Source: Xiphydria camelus (taxonomy: Eukaryota > Arthropoda > Insecta > Hymenoptera > Xiphydriidae). From it: 64,000 nucleotides of DNA. The notes below the pieces were generated by a model that was not told the DNA's origin, did not search any database, and worked only from the letters and a program-made list of their open reading frames with translations. Of this stretch, positions 1 to 11,948 are shown one piece after another. The stretch covers positions 8,070,001 to 8,134,000 of the forward strand of contig OY783195.1 of assembly GCA_963678675.1 (NCBI GenBank), read 5' to 3'. Numbering within the stretch: position 1 is the stretch's first letter; every line of letters starts with the position of its first letter. Position numbers and translations under genes: made by a program.

Positions 1-1013
1 GGAAATTCTGATTTCCAGCCCTTTGGAGTCAGCTTTCCTCCAATCGCAAGAGTCCCATACAGTTCCACATTTTCTAACCAATGTTGTTTACGGAAAATTA
101 TCACTAGGTTCGGAAAATTTGTTTCACCGTTTTTCCGCAATATCTCATTTTCACGAAGTGAAATCATGTTTTTTTTTCGAAATCTACATGCCATTTTTTC
201 TACATTTCCTGTAATAGAATTGGCTTAAGCTGTGACTCAATTTTTAATAAAAATACTGTTATTATGATAACATGGCCGCCGTCGTATATCGGATTGTCTG
301 CTAACAGTAATTTTAATATTTTCCGATTTCGTAACCCTTGCATGATGGTTGTGATTTCAGGAAATAATTTCGGTCCATTTATATATGAAAAGTCCCTTCA
401 TTTTACGATTTTCGTTTTAATTACGGAGAAAGTGACGAAACAATTTCTAGTTAGGTACTCTTCTGGGACAAATTAAGTTTCACATTTACCCAGAAGATGA
501 CACTGGTTGTACCTACTCCATAGTGGCTTAGGCTCGCTTAACTAGATGCGATTTGTAATTTTAACCTAATTATTTTTCTCAGTGTAAACCTGCAACGCGA
601 TACGCGTTCCTTGTTGCCACGCGATGTAGGCAAATTTTATAGACTGTAGGACGAGTGCATATACGCGTACATATACCTAGGTACAACCGTGAGAGAATGC
701 TCGAGTCTTCTAGCGCTCTCCATGCGGAAGGAGTTCGCTTCCCACGCTGCATTATACGCCCAATTGCATCGCACACTTACATGTGTATAATGTGTAACGG
801 GGATCGCGCCGTCGCGAAAATATATGTAAGTTACGCGTACGCGAGTCATTGATTCATCAGTTGAGAATAATGCTTAAAGGGCCCGATAGAAGAATGACAA
901 TGGAGTATAATCGAGCCTTTCGTATACGAGTAACGATTTCCATCAATTTTCAGTTAGCCCCTGACAAAGCTTAGGTGCCACGCGACTAAAGGGCCAACCG
1001 AAAATGGGCTCGA
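1..1013. other. Intergenic or intronic DNA, no gene seen
   Basis: Mixed-composition DNA without a convincing reading frame, splice-bounded exon or RNA gene. Short open frames are present on both strands but show no recognisable domain. If the Bar exon at 12902 has its homeobox exon outside the window, this stretch lies in the intron or upstream region of that gene (inference). Confidence 0.5.
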
Positions 1014-1145
1014 TATACAGGGTGCTGCATGACTTATAGCCATCCGGTTACTCATATATTCTTTAAAAAACACTGATTTGTTTTTGCGATTTCCTCAACG
1101 AGTCACAATATTCTAAAGGAAATAAATTTTGAAATTGAATCAATC
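1014..1145 (+). repeat. Solo terminal repeat of a TATACAGGG-type element
   Basis: Starts TATACAGGGTGCTGCATGAC and resembles, over about 130 bases, the left end of the element at 11363-11948. That includes the following 'atagccatccggt' block and a downstream 'aaataaattt' segment. No matching inverted end was found nearby, so it appears to be a truncated or solo end. Confidence 0.6.
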
Positions 1146-2317
1146 TTAGTCGCTTTGAACAGCCTCCATTGAATGTTTGGTATTCCATTTCATGTCACTT
1201 CAAATAAATAAAATGACAGTCATGCACACCTGCGGCCAATGACTCTGATCGACCCGCTTTAGGTGACGGTACTTCATTGAGTCGATTCGTAGTTGAACGG
1301 TACCTACAAGCGGATCTTCTTATTTTGCTGTAAGGCACCGATCAAATTAAACCTTCATGGCAAAACTGCACTAAGATTCACTCGTATCTTTCAGTTACGG
1401 TCGACTCGATGAAATAAAGTGCTGTCACCCAAAGCGGATCGATCGTAGAATCGTTGACGCCAAATGCACCTTGATACATCCAATCAGTATCAGCAGACAA
1501 ATAACCGAACGCGCTCTGTGATGTCAAAGCTGCATTTCTTAAATCTGGGGTATTCGCGTGGGATAAAGACTTATCTCAATTATATATATATACGTTACAA
1601 GAGTGCGAACGAGACAAAAAAGACGCGCGGGTATTCCCCGGTGGACTTCGTAAGAGATTATGCTAAGATTGTGTTTCCATTTTCCCAGTTACTATTGGTA
1701 ATAGTTGAAAATGTACCACAAGCTATGCTTTCTATTTACGTTCAGTTGCACAGCCAAATGTTTAAGATTAAAACTTAGTTTAAGTAGAGAAACAGCCAGT
1801 TAAATACTTAAATTTCGAAGTGAAACGCCGCTTATCTCCTAAACTTGGACTGTGTAACTGAAACAAATTTGATTTGTATCATCGAGAGTTTTTTTCTATT
1901 TGGATTTTGTCATCGCGAGGCAACGACACGAGTCGACTGACAGCTACCCGACGGAAGATCTGAGTTCAGGAATAACGTGGGTTGGGTGCTTTCTATTTAG
2001 GTTTCAGAGTTAAGCTTGGTTTAAGTATGTGGCTATTTGAGCGAATCGCTCGTTTAAAAGTAGGGGTTAGGAGAAGGGAGTTGAAGATTATAGAATACTT
2101 AATTGGGGAAACCTATGTTGCGGACCCGTGATACCCAATTAAGTTGTCTTACATGGTTTTCGAGATTAGATCAGATGAAACATGCGTTCCAAGGCACTGG
2201 AAGTTTAACGAGTGCAGATCCCAGAGCACCTGCGCGTATACGATCGAGCCTATGGACCGTTGCTTAGCTAGTGCGTTGTTAAAATGTATCAGGGTAAAGG
2301 TGCCCCCCCTCCCCCCC
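1146..2317. other. No gene seen
   Basis: Non-coding DNA. A 104-residue open frame at 1464-1778 has no recognisable domain and no flanking splice signals. I see no TIR pair or tandem repeat here. Confidence 0.45.
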
Positions 2318-2537
2318 GTTAAAGTATGAGTTCAAAACCGATTATCTTGAGAACGATTAGAGATACTAAAATGAAGTTTCAATGAAAGATGTTCGCCTGT
2401 GTTTGTACTGTGAACAAGCCACTCTTTATTTTTATCTTCACTGCATTTTGAAATAATCGCGTTCTCGAAGTTAAACGGACACTGCTGGGACGCTTACTCC
2501 ACTTTTATACCCTAATACGTATTAGAGCATCATTTAA
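2318..2537 (+). repeat. Dispersed repeat, copy 1 of 2
   Basis: About 200 bases are clearly related to 51838-52033. Both copies share 'gttcaaaa(t/c)cgattatct', the 'ttgaaataatcgcgttc' or 'ttcgagataatcgcgttc' block and a terminal 'ata(a)tacg'. The copies are in the same orientation and noticeably diverged. The family was not identified. Confidence 0.6.
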
Positions 2538-2539
2538 TT

Positions 2540-3583
2540 TTCATCATCAGTAACATAGATACTAACTGATTAAAAAGTATCGATTTCGAGTTCCAACAAT
2601 TCTTTTATAGAACGAAGGATCCTTTGAATCTGCTAATTTCTTGCTCTCGTCACTGTTCACCTTTCACCCTCCTTAACAATCTAATCCGGCGATTCTCCTG
2701 TTTTTTTTCCCCCAAATGACTCGCCCCCCCTCTACAGTATAACCACCCATAAACACGTTGCAGCATAACCAGCGCACCACCCCAGAATAGAAATAGATAC
2801 TTGTGAACGCGCGCGCGTGATACACATGTACGTATGCGCGCGTCCCGCGGTCGACGAGGCGAATAATAATTCGAAAATATGTCGCCCCTCGCGCCATTAT
2901 TCCATACGACCCCGCGGCAACGTGTCGCATATACAACCTGGCTAACCGCAAACCCAGAAACCAGACCTGCCACCATTATAAATGCATTAAGTGTCCCTCT
3001 TTCTCCGCTCTTCCTCCCTCCACCTTCTTCACCACTCTGCCGCTCAGTCGGCTCCTCCGCACCATTACCCTTCTCGTCTTTCTGGTCGACGCTTTATTTT
3101 TTTTCTCCCACCCCGCCCTTCGTCGCCGCGTGTATTCTCGCAAGGGCAACGTGACAAATGCTCCGCTCGACGACCGCATCGCGGAACTCGCGCGACTTCC
3201 TTCTGTCGGCACGGGGTGCTCGGCTTTTCGTCGAAACGATCGCGCAGGACCTTTGACTTGCAGGGTTATTCGCTGGACCTGCAACATAGCGAACATAACT
3301 CTGCAAACAGAAATCTCTGCTACAGGTCTACCGAAGTCTCTGCCAGTTTTGTCATTTATCTACGAGCTCTCTTAAAATTAAGACATTTTCGCGGAGAAGC
3401 GATAAACTTTCGGCAGTGTTTCACAGAGGTTTGGCGGAGAAAAATTTCCGTGAAAAACGGTGTGGCTTTCTGGGGATATCGTAGGTATCTATACAGTGAT
3501 TTCATTTGACGTCGAAATTGAAAATAATGTGACTTTCACTTTAATTGCGCGTTGATCGATATATGTCGCAGGCAAATAGTAAC
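2540..3583. other. CpG-rich non-coding stretch
   Basis: Pyrimidine-rich and CpG-rich DNA (especially 2800-3300) with overlapping open frames on both strands. These are a by-product of composition, and no domain is recognisable in any of them. It could hold regulatory DNA of the downstream homeobox gene (inference only). Confidence 0.35.
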
Positions 3584-3779
3584 TACACTGAAAAAAATTT
3601 TCAGGGAATTGAGCAATAATTCTGGCTGAACCAACCAGAATTTCTAGCCACCGTAGCCACAGCCAGAAGTTTTCTTAAGACAGCCAGCCGAGTATGGCTA
3701 AGCTAATATGTTTAAAGTAACAATATCGTGATGTTTGTGTCAAGCTGCGCTGTACTGTTGAGCCAGTTATTTATTCTGA

Positions 3780-3963
3780 TTGATTTAGACGTGCAGTATG
3801 CCTACGTAAGCTGTACCGTATCGCTAAATTGCACGGAAATTCTGGTTCATCTAGACAAGCAGTATAGCTGTGTCAGCTATACCGTATTGCTAAATTGCGC
3901 GGGAATTTTGGTTCGTTTAGACAAGCAGTATAGCTGTGTCAGCTATACCGTATTGCTAAATTG
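3780..3963 (+). repeat. Tandem repeat, about 66-bp unit, about 2.7 copies
   Basis: The unit contains CAGTATAGCTGTGTCAGCTA followed by 'ccgtattgctaaattg'. The last two copies are almost identical and the first is diverged. It lies in the left part of the CACTG element. An open frame crosses the array only because the unit length is a multiple of three. Confidence 0.8.
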
Positions 3964-4063
3964 AAAGTAGGATTTTGCAAAAAGGGGGCGCGCACGCCTA
4001 TCCTGCCGCCTGCCAACCCGCCTACTGGGGTGTCGGTTTTTTTTCCAACCCTTCCGGGATTCG

Positions 4064-4279
4064 ATTTTTTTTTTTTTTTTTTTTTATAGAAGGGGAAATG
4101 CATTTACGCACCATCCCCAGGTTTGGCTAGAAATCCGGAGGTGTGTGGAGCTCGGGTGATCCCGCGACGAGAAAGTGCAATGTCGCGGGGCCCAACACCG
4201 GGATTTGAACCTGCGTTCCTTAGATGAGATGCTTCGAGACTGGGAATGCTCGCATTCTACCAATTGCGCCACCGACTCT
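4064..4279 (-). mobile_element. tRNA-derived SINE (minus strand)
   Basis: Read on the minus strand, this starts with a tRNA-like head carrying an A box (TGGCGCAATTGGTAG, complement of 4257-4271) and a B box (GGTTCAAATCCCGG, complement of 4198-4211). A tRNA-unrelated body follows, then a tail that is a run of about 21 T on the plus strand (4065-4085), that is, poly(A). Internal RNA polymerase III promoter boxes plus an A tail define a tRNA-derived SINE. The D-arm is recognisable, but the body replaces a normal 3' acceptor stem, so it is not an intact tRNA gene. It is inserted within the CACTG element. Confidence 0.85.
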
Positions 4280-4374
4280 TCAAGTGGTCTTAGCTAAAAC
4301 AGGCCTTTATATAATGCAACACTGAGATATCTCGGCAAAAATATTTAAATAAATATTTAATTTGCTATCGGGGT

Positions 4375-4560
4375 ACCGACTCGACTTCTACCGGTATTTC
4401 GTATGCCTCGGGCACAGAACCGCACAGTTGCAGGGACCTCTTCGGCCGGGCTTGGTCGGTATTGGAGCCACTTCTACCGGTAAAAATTGCTCGAATACCG
4501 ACCAAGCCCGGCCGAAGGGGTCCCTGCAACTGTGTGGAACTGCGCGAGGCATCCAGTATA
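4375..4560. mobile_element. GC-rich hairpin MITE
   Basis: Two arms (about 4399-4468 and 4489-4555) are near-perfect inverted complements. Examples are CACAGTTGCAGGGACC / GGTCCCTGCAACTGTG and CGGCCGGGCTTGGTCGGTAT / ATACCGACCAAGCCCGGCCG. The spacer is about 20 bases. It is probably a foldback element nested in the CACTG element. Confidence 0.7.
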
Positions 4561-5213
4561 GTCCACCCAGCCATACCGTTCAGTCACACTACACATAAGT
4601 TTACAGTTGGTGTAAACATACGTTTTATAGTCCAGCTAACTATACCTATATACCTATATTACGTATAATCATACAGTTGGGGTAAGAATACGTCATCTGC
4701 TTAGGATAACCTTTCTAGTATATTAAGTAATCAGATGCCATATTGCTGCATCAAACATATCTGTTAGCAATACTTGGACTGCTAACATAGCAATGCTGTA
4801 TCTCAAATACAACTAATAGAATTACTGTAATAAAAATATTTTTAGGGGGGAATGGCTAGAAAGTCTCAGCCAGAAATGTATTGCTGTTAAAACTAAAGAT
4901 TTTTTTCAGTGTAGGCAGATAGTATCTGCCTAGGCAAATGCTAACTGCCTGGGCAAATAGCTTTTCTTTATAATTCATTGCTAAATGACTAGGCAGATAC
5001 TATTTGACTAGGCATATAGCATATAGAGAGATTAGTTATTTATATAACCAGTTAGGAAATGCCTCATTTTGCGTAACGAGTGAGATTATTGCAATATCTA
5101 TCACACGAGTTACACAGAATGCATTTCCTAACGTGTTGCATACAAGATTTTTTAAAATTATTCCTAAAACATGCGAGCGGTTGGTTAGGCAAATGGTCAT
5201 TTCAGGCAAATAA

Positions 5214-5372
5214 CTTTTGTGGCTCCGCTCGCTTCGCTCGCTCCGCCGATTCAAGCCTAACCTAATCTAACCTAATCTTACCAAATCTAATTTATTAATA
5301 TTTTAATGCGTTAGACTGGATTAGGTTAGGTTAGGGTCGGCGGAGCGAGCGAAGCCACAAGAGATATTTTTC
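5214..5372. repeat. Palindromic module with (CCTAA)n motif, copy 1
   Basis: The outer arms read TTGTGGCTCCGCTCGCTTCG and its inverse at 5340-5360. The inner arms are 'gcctaacctaatctaacc' and 'ggattaggttaggttagg'. The TTAGG-like units resemble the insect telomere repeat but sit inside a palindromic repeat. Confidence 0.7.
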
Positions 5373-5401
5373 TAGGCAAAGCTATTTGCTTGCAAATAAC
5401 T

Positions 5402-5550
5402 TTTGTGGCTCCGCTCGCTTCTCTCGCTCCGCCGATTCAAGCCTAACCTAACCTAACCTAATCTTACCAAATCTAATTTATTTATATTTTAATGCATTGG
5501 ACTGGGTTAAGTTAGATTAGAGTCGGAGGAGCGAGCGAAGCCACAAGAGC
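5402..5550. repeat. Palindromic module with (CCTAA)n motif, copy 2
   Basis: This is a near-identical direct copy of the module at 5214-5372, including GGCTCCGCTCGCTTCTCTCG, four consecutive CCTAA units and the inverted 'ggagcgagcgaagcc' arm. It indicates a tandem duplication within the repeat block. Confidence 0.75.
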
Positions 5551-5950
5551 TATTTTCCTAGGCAAAGCTATTTGTCTGAAACGACCATTTGCCTACGACA
5601 TAAAAGCTTGAGAGAGAGAGAGAGAGATTAGGTATTTAGAAATTTCTCGCACTGGATAACATAAACAAACATCCATCTACAATTATCAAACCCACACCTA
5701 ATAAATTACTGAAATACTGAAGTTTATCTGAGGAGCAACTACTTATGATATGCACATAACCACAAATTATTGAACTGAAATAGACTAGATACTATTTGCC
5801 TAACAACTGTTCCGGCAGATACTATTTGCCTAGGCAAATGGTGTTTAATCAAAAATAAACATAATAAAGCTATTTCCCCAGGCAGTTAGTATTTGCCTAG
5901 GCAGATACTATCTGTCTAAAGTTGCTATTTCCCTGCGACATATACACTGA

Positions 5951-8775
5951 TGGGGTGTACTCAATTAAATCGGGGTTTACGGATGAGGGAATGCAGATAT
6001 TAGTTGCTTCGATTAATAAATTTGGTTATAACGTTTAACGGTTATTCAAAGGAAACAGGCTGTGGTTCATTGAAGTGAATTATTAGTTCAAGCAACATAT
6101 AAGTAAGTGGGCGATTATAATTAAGGAGTTACTATAATCCTAAGCTCGACTTTTCGACTTTACCACTTGACCCGCTGTTCTGCATTCAGAGGAATAGTAG
6201 CCAGTGATAAAAAGTATGAACTACCCAATATGTATATATCTACTGACTATCACAAACTTTATTCTCGTTACAATTTTCTGAAACATATTCCATCGTTTAG
6301 CTATTCCGTAAAAAAAACTTCCTTTCGCGAAAAGATCCCAACCACTTTCTTTCAATTCCAAAAATAAGCTCGTAATAATCGATATTAATGATCTTCCCAT
6401 CGTACGATCAAATAGAACGAGCTAATAATCCACGCGATTGATAATCATCTTTAAAGTTCGATTCGAAAAATCATTCTTATTTATAAAAATCGACCCGATA
6501 CTTCCAATAACCAGCATCCAAAGATCTCTAAGAAAAAAAAATAGTTTCACGCCACGTCAGCCCACGGTATAGGTACCTTGCTCTCATTATCCCCCGTGTG
6601 TAGCACGCATTACAACTACTTATACACGTACTCGCACTCTTGTGGGAAAAATTCACACCGCGAGAAAGAAAGATACCAGGGGGTAGTTCGAGCCGCTTAT
6701 TTCAAAAGCCTTGCAACTCGATCTCTCTTTATCCGTCCACGCACGCACCGCGAGTCACAACATCGCAACCAGCAAGGATAGCAAAGAACAAGATAGAGAG
6801 ATAGAGAAATATATAGAAGGAGAAAGAGAGGACCAAGGAATTCGAAAGACCGGCTGCGCGATATCCTCCGAAGAAAGGGCGAAAGGACGCGCGCGGCCAT
6901 TAAGATCGATCGCCCAGAAGGAATCTCACCCTTTTTCCCGCCCTCCCCCTTCCCCCTATCAACCCGAGTCATTCGGTGGCGAAAAGCCCGGATCATTAGC
7001 TGAGAAATGAGCGTCCCCGACAATGCCGACTCGCTTCTCCTCGCCCCTCCGGTTTCTTGCGCTTTTTTTTTCCCCCACCCCTCGCCTCTCGCTCTCGCTC
7101 GCGCAAGATCCTATCCATCCAGCATCCGCGGGCGCACGACCCCCGGAGCACGGCCGAGCAATAAATCAATCGTGCGCGCGCGCGCGCGAGAGCGCCGGTC
7201 ACAAAGAGCGAACACGGCAATTAAGGGTGTTTTAGAGTTCTGCACTCGAAACTCTCCGCTCCGGCGTGTGAGGGGCGAGGTCAAGGGGTGGCGAAAGAGA
7301 GAGAGAGAGGAGGGGGTATTAAAAAACATTACTCATCACATAATCGCACGGGCGGCCCCGTGAGCTCGGGAACGGGGGGGGGGGGGGGGGGGCACGTCGA
7401 CGAAAAATGAGAAATGATCTCGACTCTCGATTCGTAGAGTGGCCTGTTTAAAATTCATGAACGATTTTACCTACCGATGGCACAAAAGAGGCGACCCCGC
7501 GCGCGGTCCGCGCGGCGTCCGGAGTGGCCTACATTCGCGTGCGTGTGTATTATATATCGAGAGAGCCGTCGCGGCGCGAGAGAGCGGTGCGACTCTGCGA
7601 CGTCGGGGCAAGGGGAGGGGGGATGCGTATATACATACATGTACGGTTAAGGGTTTGCACGTCGGCCGAGAGAGAGATATTAATTGTCGAATTTTCCAGC
7701 TGAATTATTCCATAGTCGGGGCGAGTCGTTTCGAATTCGCCTCCCACCGGAAACCGAAACGGGGCCGTTCGAACTCCGTCCTTCGCTTTCGCTTTCATTC
7801 TATTCTCTCTTTCTCTCTTCTGGCGATTATTAATTATTCTCGTTCCACCGAATTAGCCGCGTTTTATTATCGCTCTCGTAAGCGAGCCCGATGATACCCC
7901 GCTACAGCTCGTTTGATAATGTAATTCCGACGGTGGGGTGAGAGGGAGGAATTAACCCTTCGGTGCTTCCAAATGTTTCGATGGGAAGATTATGCGTTGG
8001 ATGGTTTTCGACGCTTCGATATACCGGAGGGGAGAGACTTTCTGAGTTCGGGTGTTCGAAAATCGTCCAAAATGCAAATGTTATAATGGAATTCTAATTC
8101 TATTTTTTATGCCGTTAAAGATATTTACCTTAAAATCTTCAGGAAAGTGCTACATGGATCATGGGTTTCTGAAAAATTGTGCTTTAAAATGAAGAAATAA
8201 TCGAAATATTACGAAATTATTATTGGAAATTAATATGAATACGCGTCCCTTGGAGTTATATAAGAGTATAATTTCGTAGGTTTAAGATACATTCGTGCAT
8301 TATCGCGTTTGAAAATTAAGGCAATTTTTAACAACATATCATGTACATAATTGTTATAGGATACTGAGAGAAATATTTAGTTGGGTTTACTAATGAGAAT
8401 TCGACTATTTTATTATAAAGCGAATATTATAGTTATTCTTACTAAAAACTTGATAAAAATAGTCGTGCGATTCAACGATTTATCATAAAATATTATAGTT
8501 GCCTCTTGTTACTAAACCTACTGTTAGTAAAAGTCCTATTTAATCCAATACTGGGCCGATATTGATATCTAGTAAATCAATAGCGGCATCAATATTACCT
8601 AAATATTTTAGCGATAGAAACACTGTACTAAGAAATCTTTACTTTTCCAGAGCAAGCCATTCGCTTATTCGCTGCAGTAATAATGCGACACATGAGCATG
8701 ATTAACCACTGCAGCGATATTTTCAAACTGCATTTATTCAATCTCTTTTTTCAATTCTCTGTACTGGCTCTACTT
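5951..8775. other. Gene-poor DNA with a CpG-rich island at about 6560-7900
   Basis: 5951-6560 is AT-rich with nothing recognised. 6560-7900 is CpG- and GA/CT-rich with a 19-G run at 7374-7392 and several overlapping open frames lacking domains. The island could be a regulatory or promoter region, but I see no TATA/Inr arrangement or coding exon that decides it. 7900-8775 is AT-rich with nothing recognised. Confidence 0.4.
7374..7392 (+). repeat. Poly-G run (19 G)
   Basis: An uninterrupted run of 19 guanines inside a CpG-rich island. Such homopolymers can form quadruplexes and are prone to sequencing length error. Confidence 0.9.
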
Positions 8776-9046
8776 CCCGTGTAGAAATATACCTATTTGG
8801 GACGGGATTACATTTCTCATATCCTGATTGGATTCCTATCAGACTCTGATTAGATTTTGCGAATATTTCGTGAACTAATGGTGCCACCTCCGCAGCAGGG
8901 ATTCCTGATAGGATCCCTAACAGATCCAGACGTGACCTTAACTTTTCTGATAGAAATCCTATAATGTAAGCGTTACATTTTCAAATCATCTCCATAAAAT
9001 TCTGCACAGAAATCCTACCGAATTCCTAACCAAATTTTTACACGGG
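8776..9046. mobile_element. MITE with CCCGTGTAGAAAT ends
   Basis: The left end is CCCGTGTAGAAATAT and the right end is ATTTTTACACGGG. The interior is rich in 'cctgat' and 'gattcctat' variants. The same ends bound a longer element at 51308-51761. Non-autonomous; no coding frame. Confidence 0.7.
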
Positions 9047-9174
9047 TTCTTATTCAAACATAAGTCACTTCATTGGAAACCTGGTATACATTTCATCCTT
9101 AGAAGACAAATATAAATACCATATTTATCTTTGTTTCCTTGAATTTTCATCTATGCACCCCTTATCCCATCTTG

Positions 9175-9594
9175 AGGATTCCATCCTAGTTAGATTCACT
9201 GGGGAAGCCGCCATGTTTTTTTCAAGATTTTAGATCCCTTCTCATTTCTAGATATACTTATCATGGTTTTTCCGATAAATGAGACCTTCAAATTGTTACA
9301 CATGGTTTTAGTTTTGTTAATAAATAATCCTTTAATAGAAATATAACTTCGCGAAAAATACTATTAAGTATACAATAGTTTACCATGAAAAACAAAGATC
9401 ACATGTAACAATGTGATGGTCTCCTTTACCGGAAACACCATAGTTCGTCAGTGAAATCCTTTATATTTAGAAATAGGACCTATAAATAGGGATCTAAATT
9501 CTCACTACCACCACCTGATGTTCATTATCCAGATATACTCTGCGTATAAGAGCGTACGAAAAACATGGCGGCTTCAATAATCAGAATAGGACCC
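9175..9594 (+). repeat. Inverted-repeat element, copy 1 (AGGATTC family)
   Basis: Starts 'aggattccatcctagttaga', then 'ggaagccgccatg'. It ends with the inverse-type block CATGGCGGCTTC and 'agaataggaccc'. A diverged copy in the opposite orientation occupies 36805-37243. Shared internal blocks are 'gagaccttcaaattgttaca' and 'acatgtaacaatgtgatggt'. No coding capacity. Confidence 0.7.
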
Positions 9595-9598
9595 TTAA

Positions 9599-10335
9599 GG
9601 GGTTACATCACCTTGACCCACCCAAAAATTACGGTTTTTCAAGAATTTTGTCTGAAAAATTGAAACGTTTTTACCCAAAAATTAAAGTACAGTAAGGTAC
9701 ATAATACTACTATTAAACTACAAAAAATTTCGTCTGTATTTTTTTATTTATAAAAATGGCGGCTTTAAAGACGATTTACTGGAGCGCTGCGAAAATCGAT
9801 GATCGTGCGGTGGGCACGATAACTCAGTTCAGGTTTAAGTTAGAACAATGAACGAAAAAGAATTAGTTTCTGTAGCTCAAAAGCCAGCGAAATACGTAGC
9901 CGTTTTCAAAAATATGCATTTTTCACAAAATGGCATCGATTTGAAAGGAAATATACATATTTTGCCCTAAATTTCATTAATTAATGTGGCATAAAAAACG
10001 CAAATATCAATACCTTGAAAAAACCGTACGTATTTCGCTAGATAAACGTATAACGAATAAAATGAAAAAAAGAATCAAGACGATTGATTGAAAATTGGCG
10101 GAGCTAGAGTGCCCACCGGTTTTTAAAATGTTGTTTTGAGAAAAACGCGTTTAAAGTTTGGCGAGAACATTAGCGCGCTTATGCACGTCTCTGTTTCTAC
10201 ACTTCCAAAATTGCTCTTTCACTTTAGATATCGATTTGTAACTAACGGCATATTATTTTGTATGCCATATAGGGAGTATTTCCAGCCAAAAAAAATTTTT
10301 TTGATTTCTTGAAAATGTCAAGGTGGCGTAACCCC
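9599..10335. mobile_element. PiggyBac-like non-autonomous element, TTAA target sites
   Basis: The left end GGGGTTACATCACCTTGACC and the right end (inverse GGGGTTACGCCACCTTGACA) match at 17 of 20 positions. TTAA lies directly outside both ends (9595-9598 and 10336-10339). TTAA duplication with such TIRs is typical of piggyBac. The 737-bp interior has no transposase frame, so it would be a non-autonomous derivative. It abuts the end of the AGGATTC-family repeat. Confidence 0.75.
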
Positions 10336-10339
10336 TTAA

Positions 10340-11362
10340 CGCGAAGTTAATATAAACGTGAACTCTTCAAAATCATCCCACATAAAGAAACCCGATAACA
10401 AAATTCGTTATAGATAAATATCAACACTATTACAGCGAACTAACGCTCGAAGGGGTTGCAGTTTTCCCTCTATTATTCGAGGTCGTCGCGCGGAGGGTCA
10501 CTTCTCGCGTAATGTAACTACACCAGCCCCTCTACATCTTCTCGTCCGCTCCACACCATCGACCCCCCATCCCCCCTTGATATATCACTCACACGCGCGC
10601 TGCAGAGGCCCCGTGCGCTAGGGGTGTGTGCGTGGCATGATACGCGATGATTAGGCACTGAGCTCCACGGGCTATTTGTTAGTATAATAAGCCCCGCAGT
10701 GTGGCCAACGTAACCACTTGGCGGCACGCCACCCCGTTTTAGCGTAATTGTACCAGATCGGGATTTACATATGCGGAGAGGTGAATGGGGGGTGGAAGGG
10801 ACGGGGAGAGGTAGGTAGAAATTGCTGGAAATCGTGATTCCTCGTGGCCTCACGACTCGTGTGTGATTGTTATGCTAAGAACGGCCCTACCTTCTTATAT
10901 AGCCGGGGACGGGGTATCATTCGCCCCGTATCTTAGCGATCCGCGCAGACCGCTTTACGAAACTGTAACCTAACGTGGCCGCGCGTCGTATATATCTGGT
11001 CATTTCGGTCGGAATGTTTGATTTGGACGAATATATACTCGCCTCTTCGTGCGCCTCTATGTTCGTGGTGGTTGATTGTACGAGAGAGAGAGAGAGAGTG
11101 TAGATTTATTCTGAAGTGGGTACATGTGTGCACATGTGTATACGGATAGGTGTATGAGGGTGGGCTATGCGAAACTTTGAATTTTGCATAAACGTGAATT
11201 TGTTCGCTGACGTGAAATAACTCGCATTGCCACCTAAAGGCTTCCTGTACACGTTCAATATTATGTGGTAGTATATGGATGTACGATACGTGGTAGTCCA
11301 CTGTAATATTCCATAAAGAGGAGATAATTTTGTTCGCAAGGGCTAATTCTGGGCCTTATAAC
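10340..11362. other. No gene seen; mixed GC DNA
   Basis: Contains a short (GA)n tract near 11080-11098 and CpG-rich stretches. Open frames on the minus strand (up to 122 residues) show low-complexity or tandem-His/Tyr composition and no domain. Confidence 0.4.
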
Positions 11363-11948
11363 TATACAGAGTATTGCACGACTTACAGTTATCCGGTGAC
11401 TTGCATATTTGTGGTAAAATACTGATTCTCTCTCTTGCGAGTTTTCCGCAACAATGATCGGTTGCATCATTCTCCGGTACCTAAATAAATTTGGAAATAT
11501 AATCAAGTATATTATAGCATTAAAAAGTCTCGATTTCACGGCATTTCGAATAAGAAAAAAAATATTGATCCACGTACACGATTGTCACTCGTTTCTTTAC
11601 TTCTAATGAGGGTTTTTACTGGTGATACTTTGGCGCTGCAATCGCTGGTTCCATCTACCTGATGGGGTCGAATTTTAGAGAAGTGTCATGGTCGTTAGCG
11701 TTGAACCGATCAGACTAAAAATTGGAAGACCAACAGATCTGGAGCCCTCTGTATCAGCTTGATAAATAAGCATTTCCGTTCACGTGGAATGTGGGCTTTT
11801 TAATGACACTACGCTAGGTTAAATTAAAAAATGCATTTACTTAAAAACTGAGTAACCGAGCGTCGTTGGTAAACTCGCCAAAAAATCAACATTTTACCAT
11901 GAATAGGCAAGTTACTGGATGTCTATAAGTCATGCAACATGCTCTATA
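11363..11948. mobile_element. TATACAGAG/GCTCTATA TIR element
   Basis: The left arm (11363-11430) and right arm (about 11877-11948) are inverted complements. They share 'ttgcacgacttacagttatc' / 'gatgtctataagtcatgcaa', then 'ggtaaaatactgatt' / 'aatcaacattttacc'. It is 586 bp with no coding frame. A solo related end lies at 1014. Confidence 0.75.

Larger units (their letters stand above)
3586..4911. mobile_element. TIR element with CACTGAAAAAAA ends and TA target duplication
   Basis: The left end CACTGAAAAAAATT is preceded by TA (3584-3585). The right end ...TTTTTTCAGTG is followed by TA (4912-4913). Sub-terminal 'ctggctgaacc' and 'tagccagaa' motifs recur inside both ends. The ends and TA duplication fit a non-autonomous Tc1/mariner-like element, though no transposase is present. 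It carries a tandem repeat, a SINE and a hairpin insertion listed separately. Confidence 0.75.
4914..5950. repeat. TAGGCAGATA-type repeat block
   Basis: The block is bounded and punctuated by direct and inverted copies of 'taggcagatactatctgcc' and 'gcctaggcaaat' (4913-5010 and 5800-5940). This suggests an inverted-repeat element whose ends carry several short repeats. It contains the two palindromic modules at 5214-5372 and 5402-5550 and a (GA)n tract at 5611-5627. Confidence 0.6.

Noticed and set aside
2991..3509. 172-residue open frame as a gene
   Set aside because: Low-complexity Ser/Pro-rich peptide from pyrimidine-rich DNA with several competing frames on both strands.
4180..4279. A functional tRNA gene
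   Set aside because: A and B boxes are present, but the 3' acceptor half is replaced by a SINE body with an A tail.
5253..5463. True telomere or interstitial telomere array
   Set aside because: Only a few imperfect CCTAA units are present, arranged as arms of palindromic modules.
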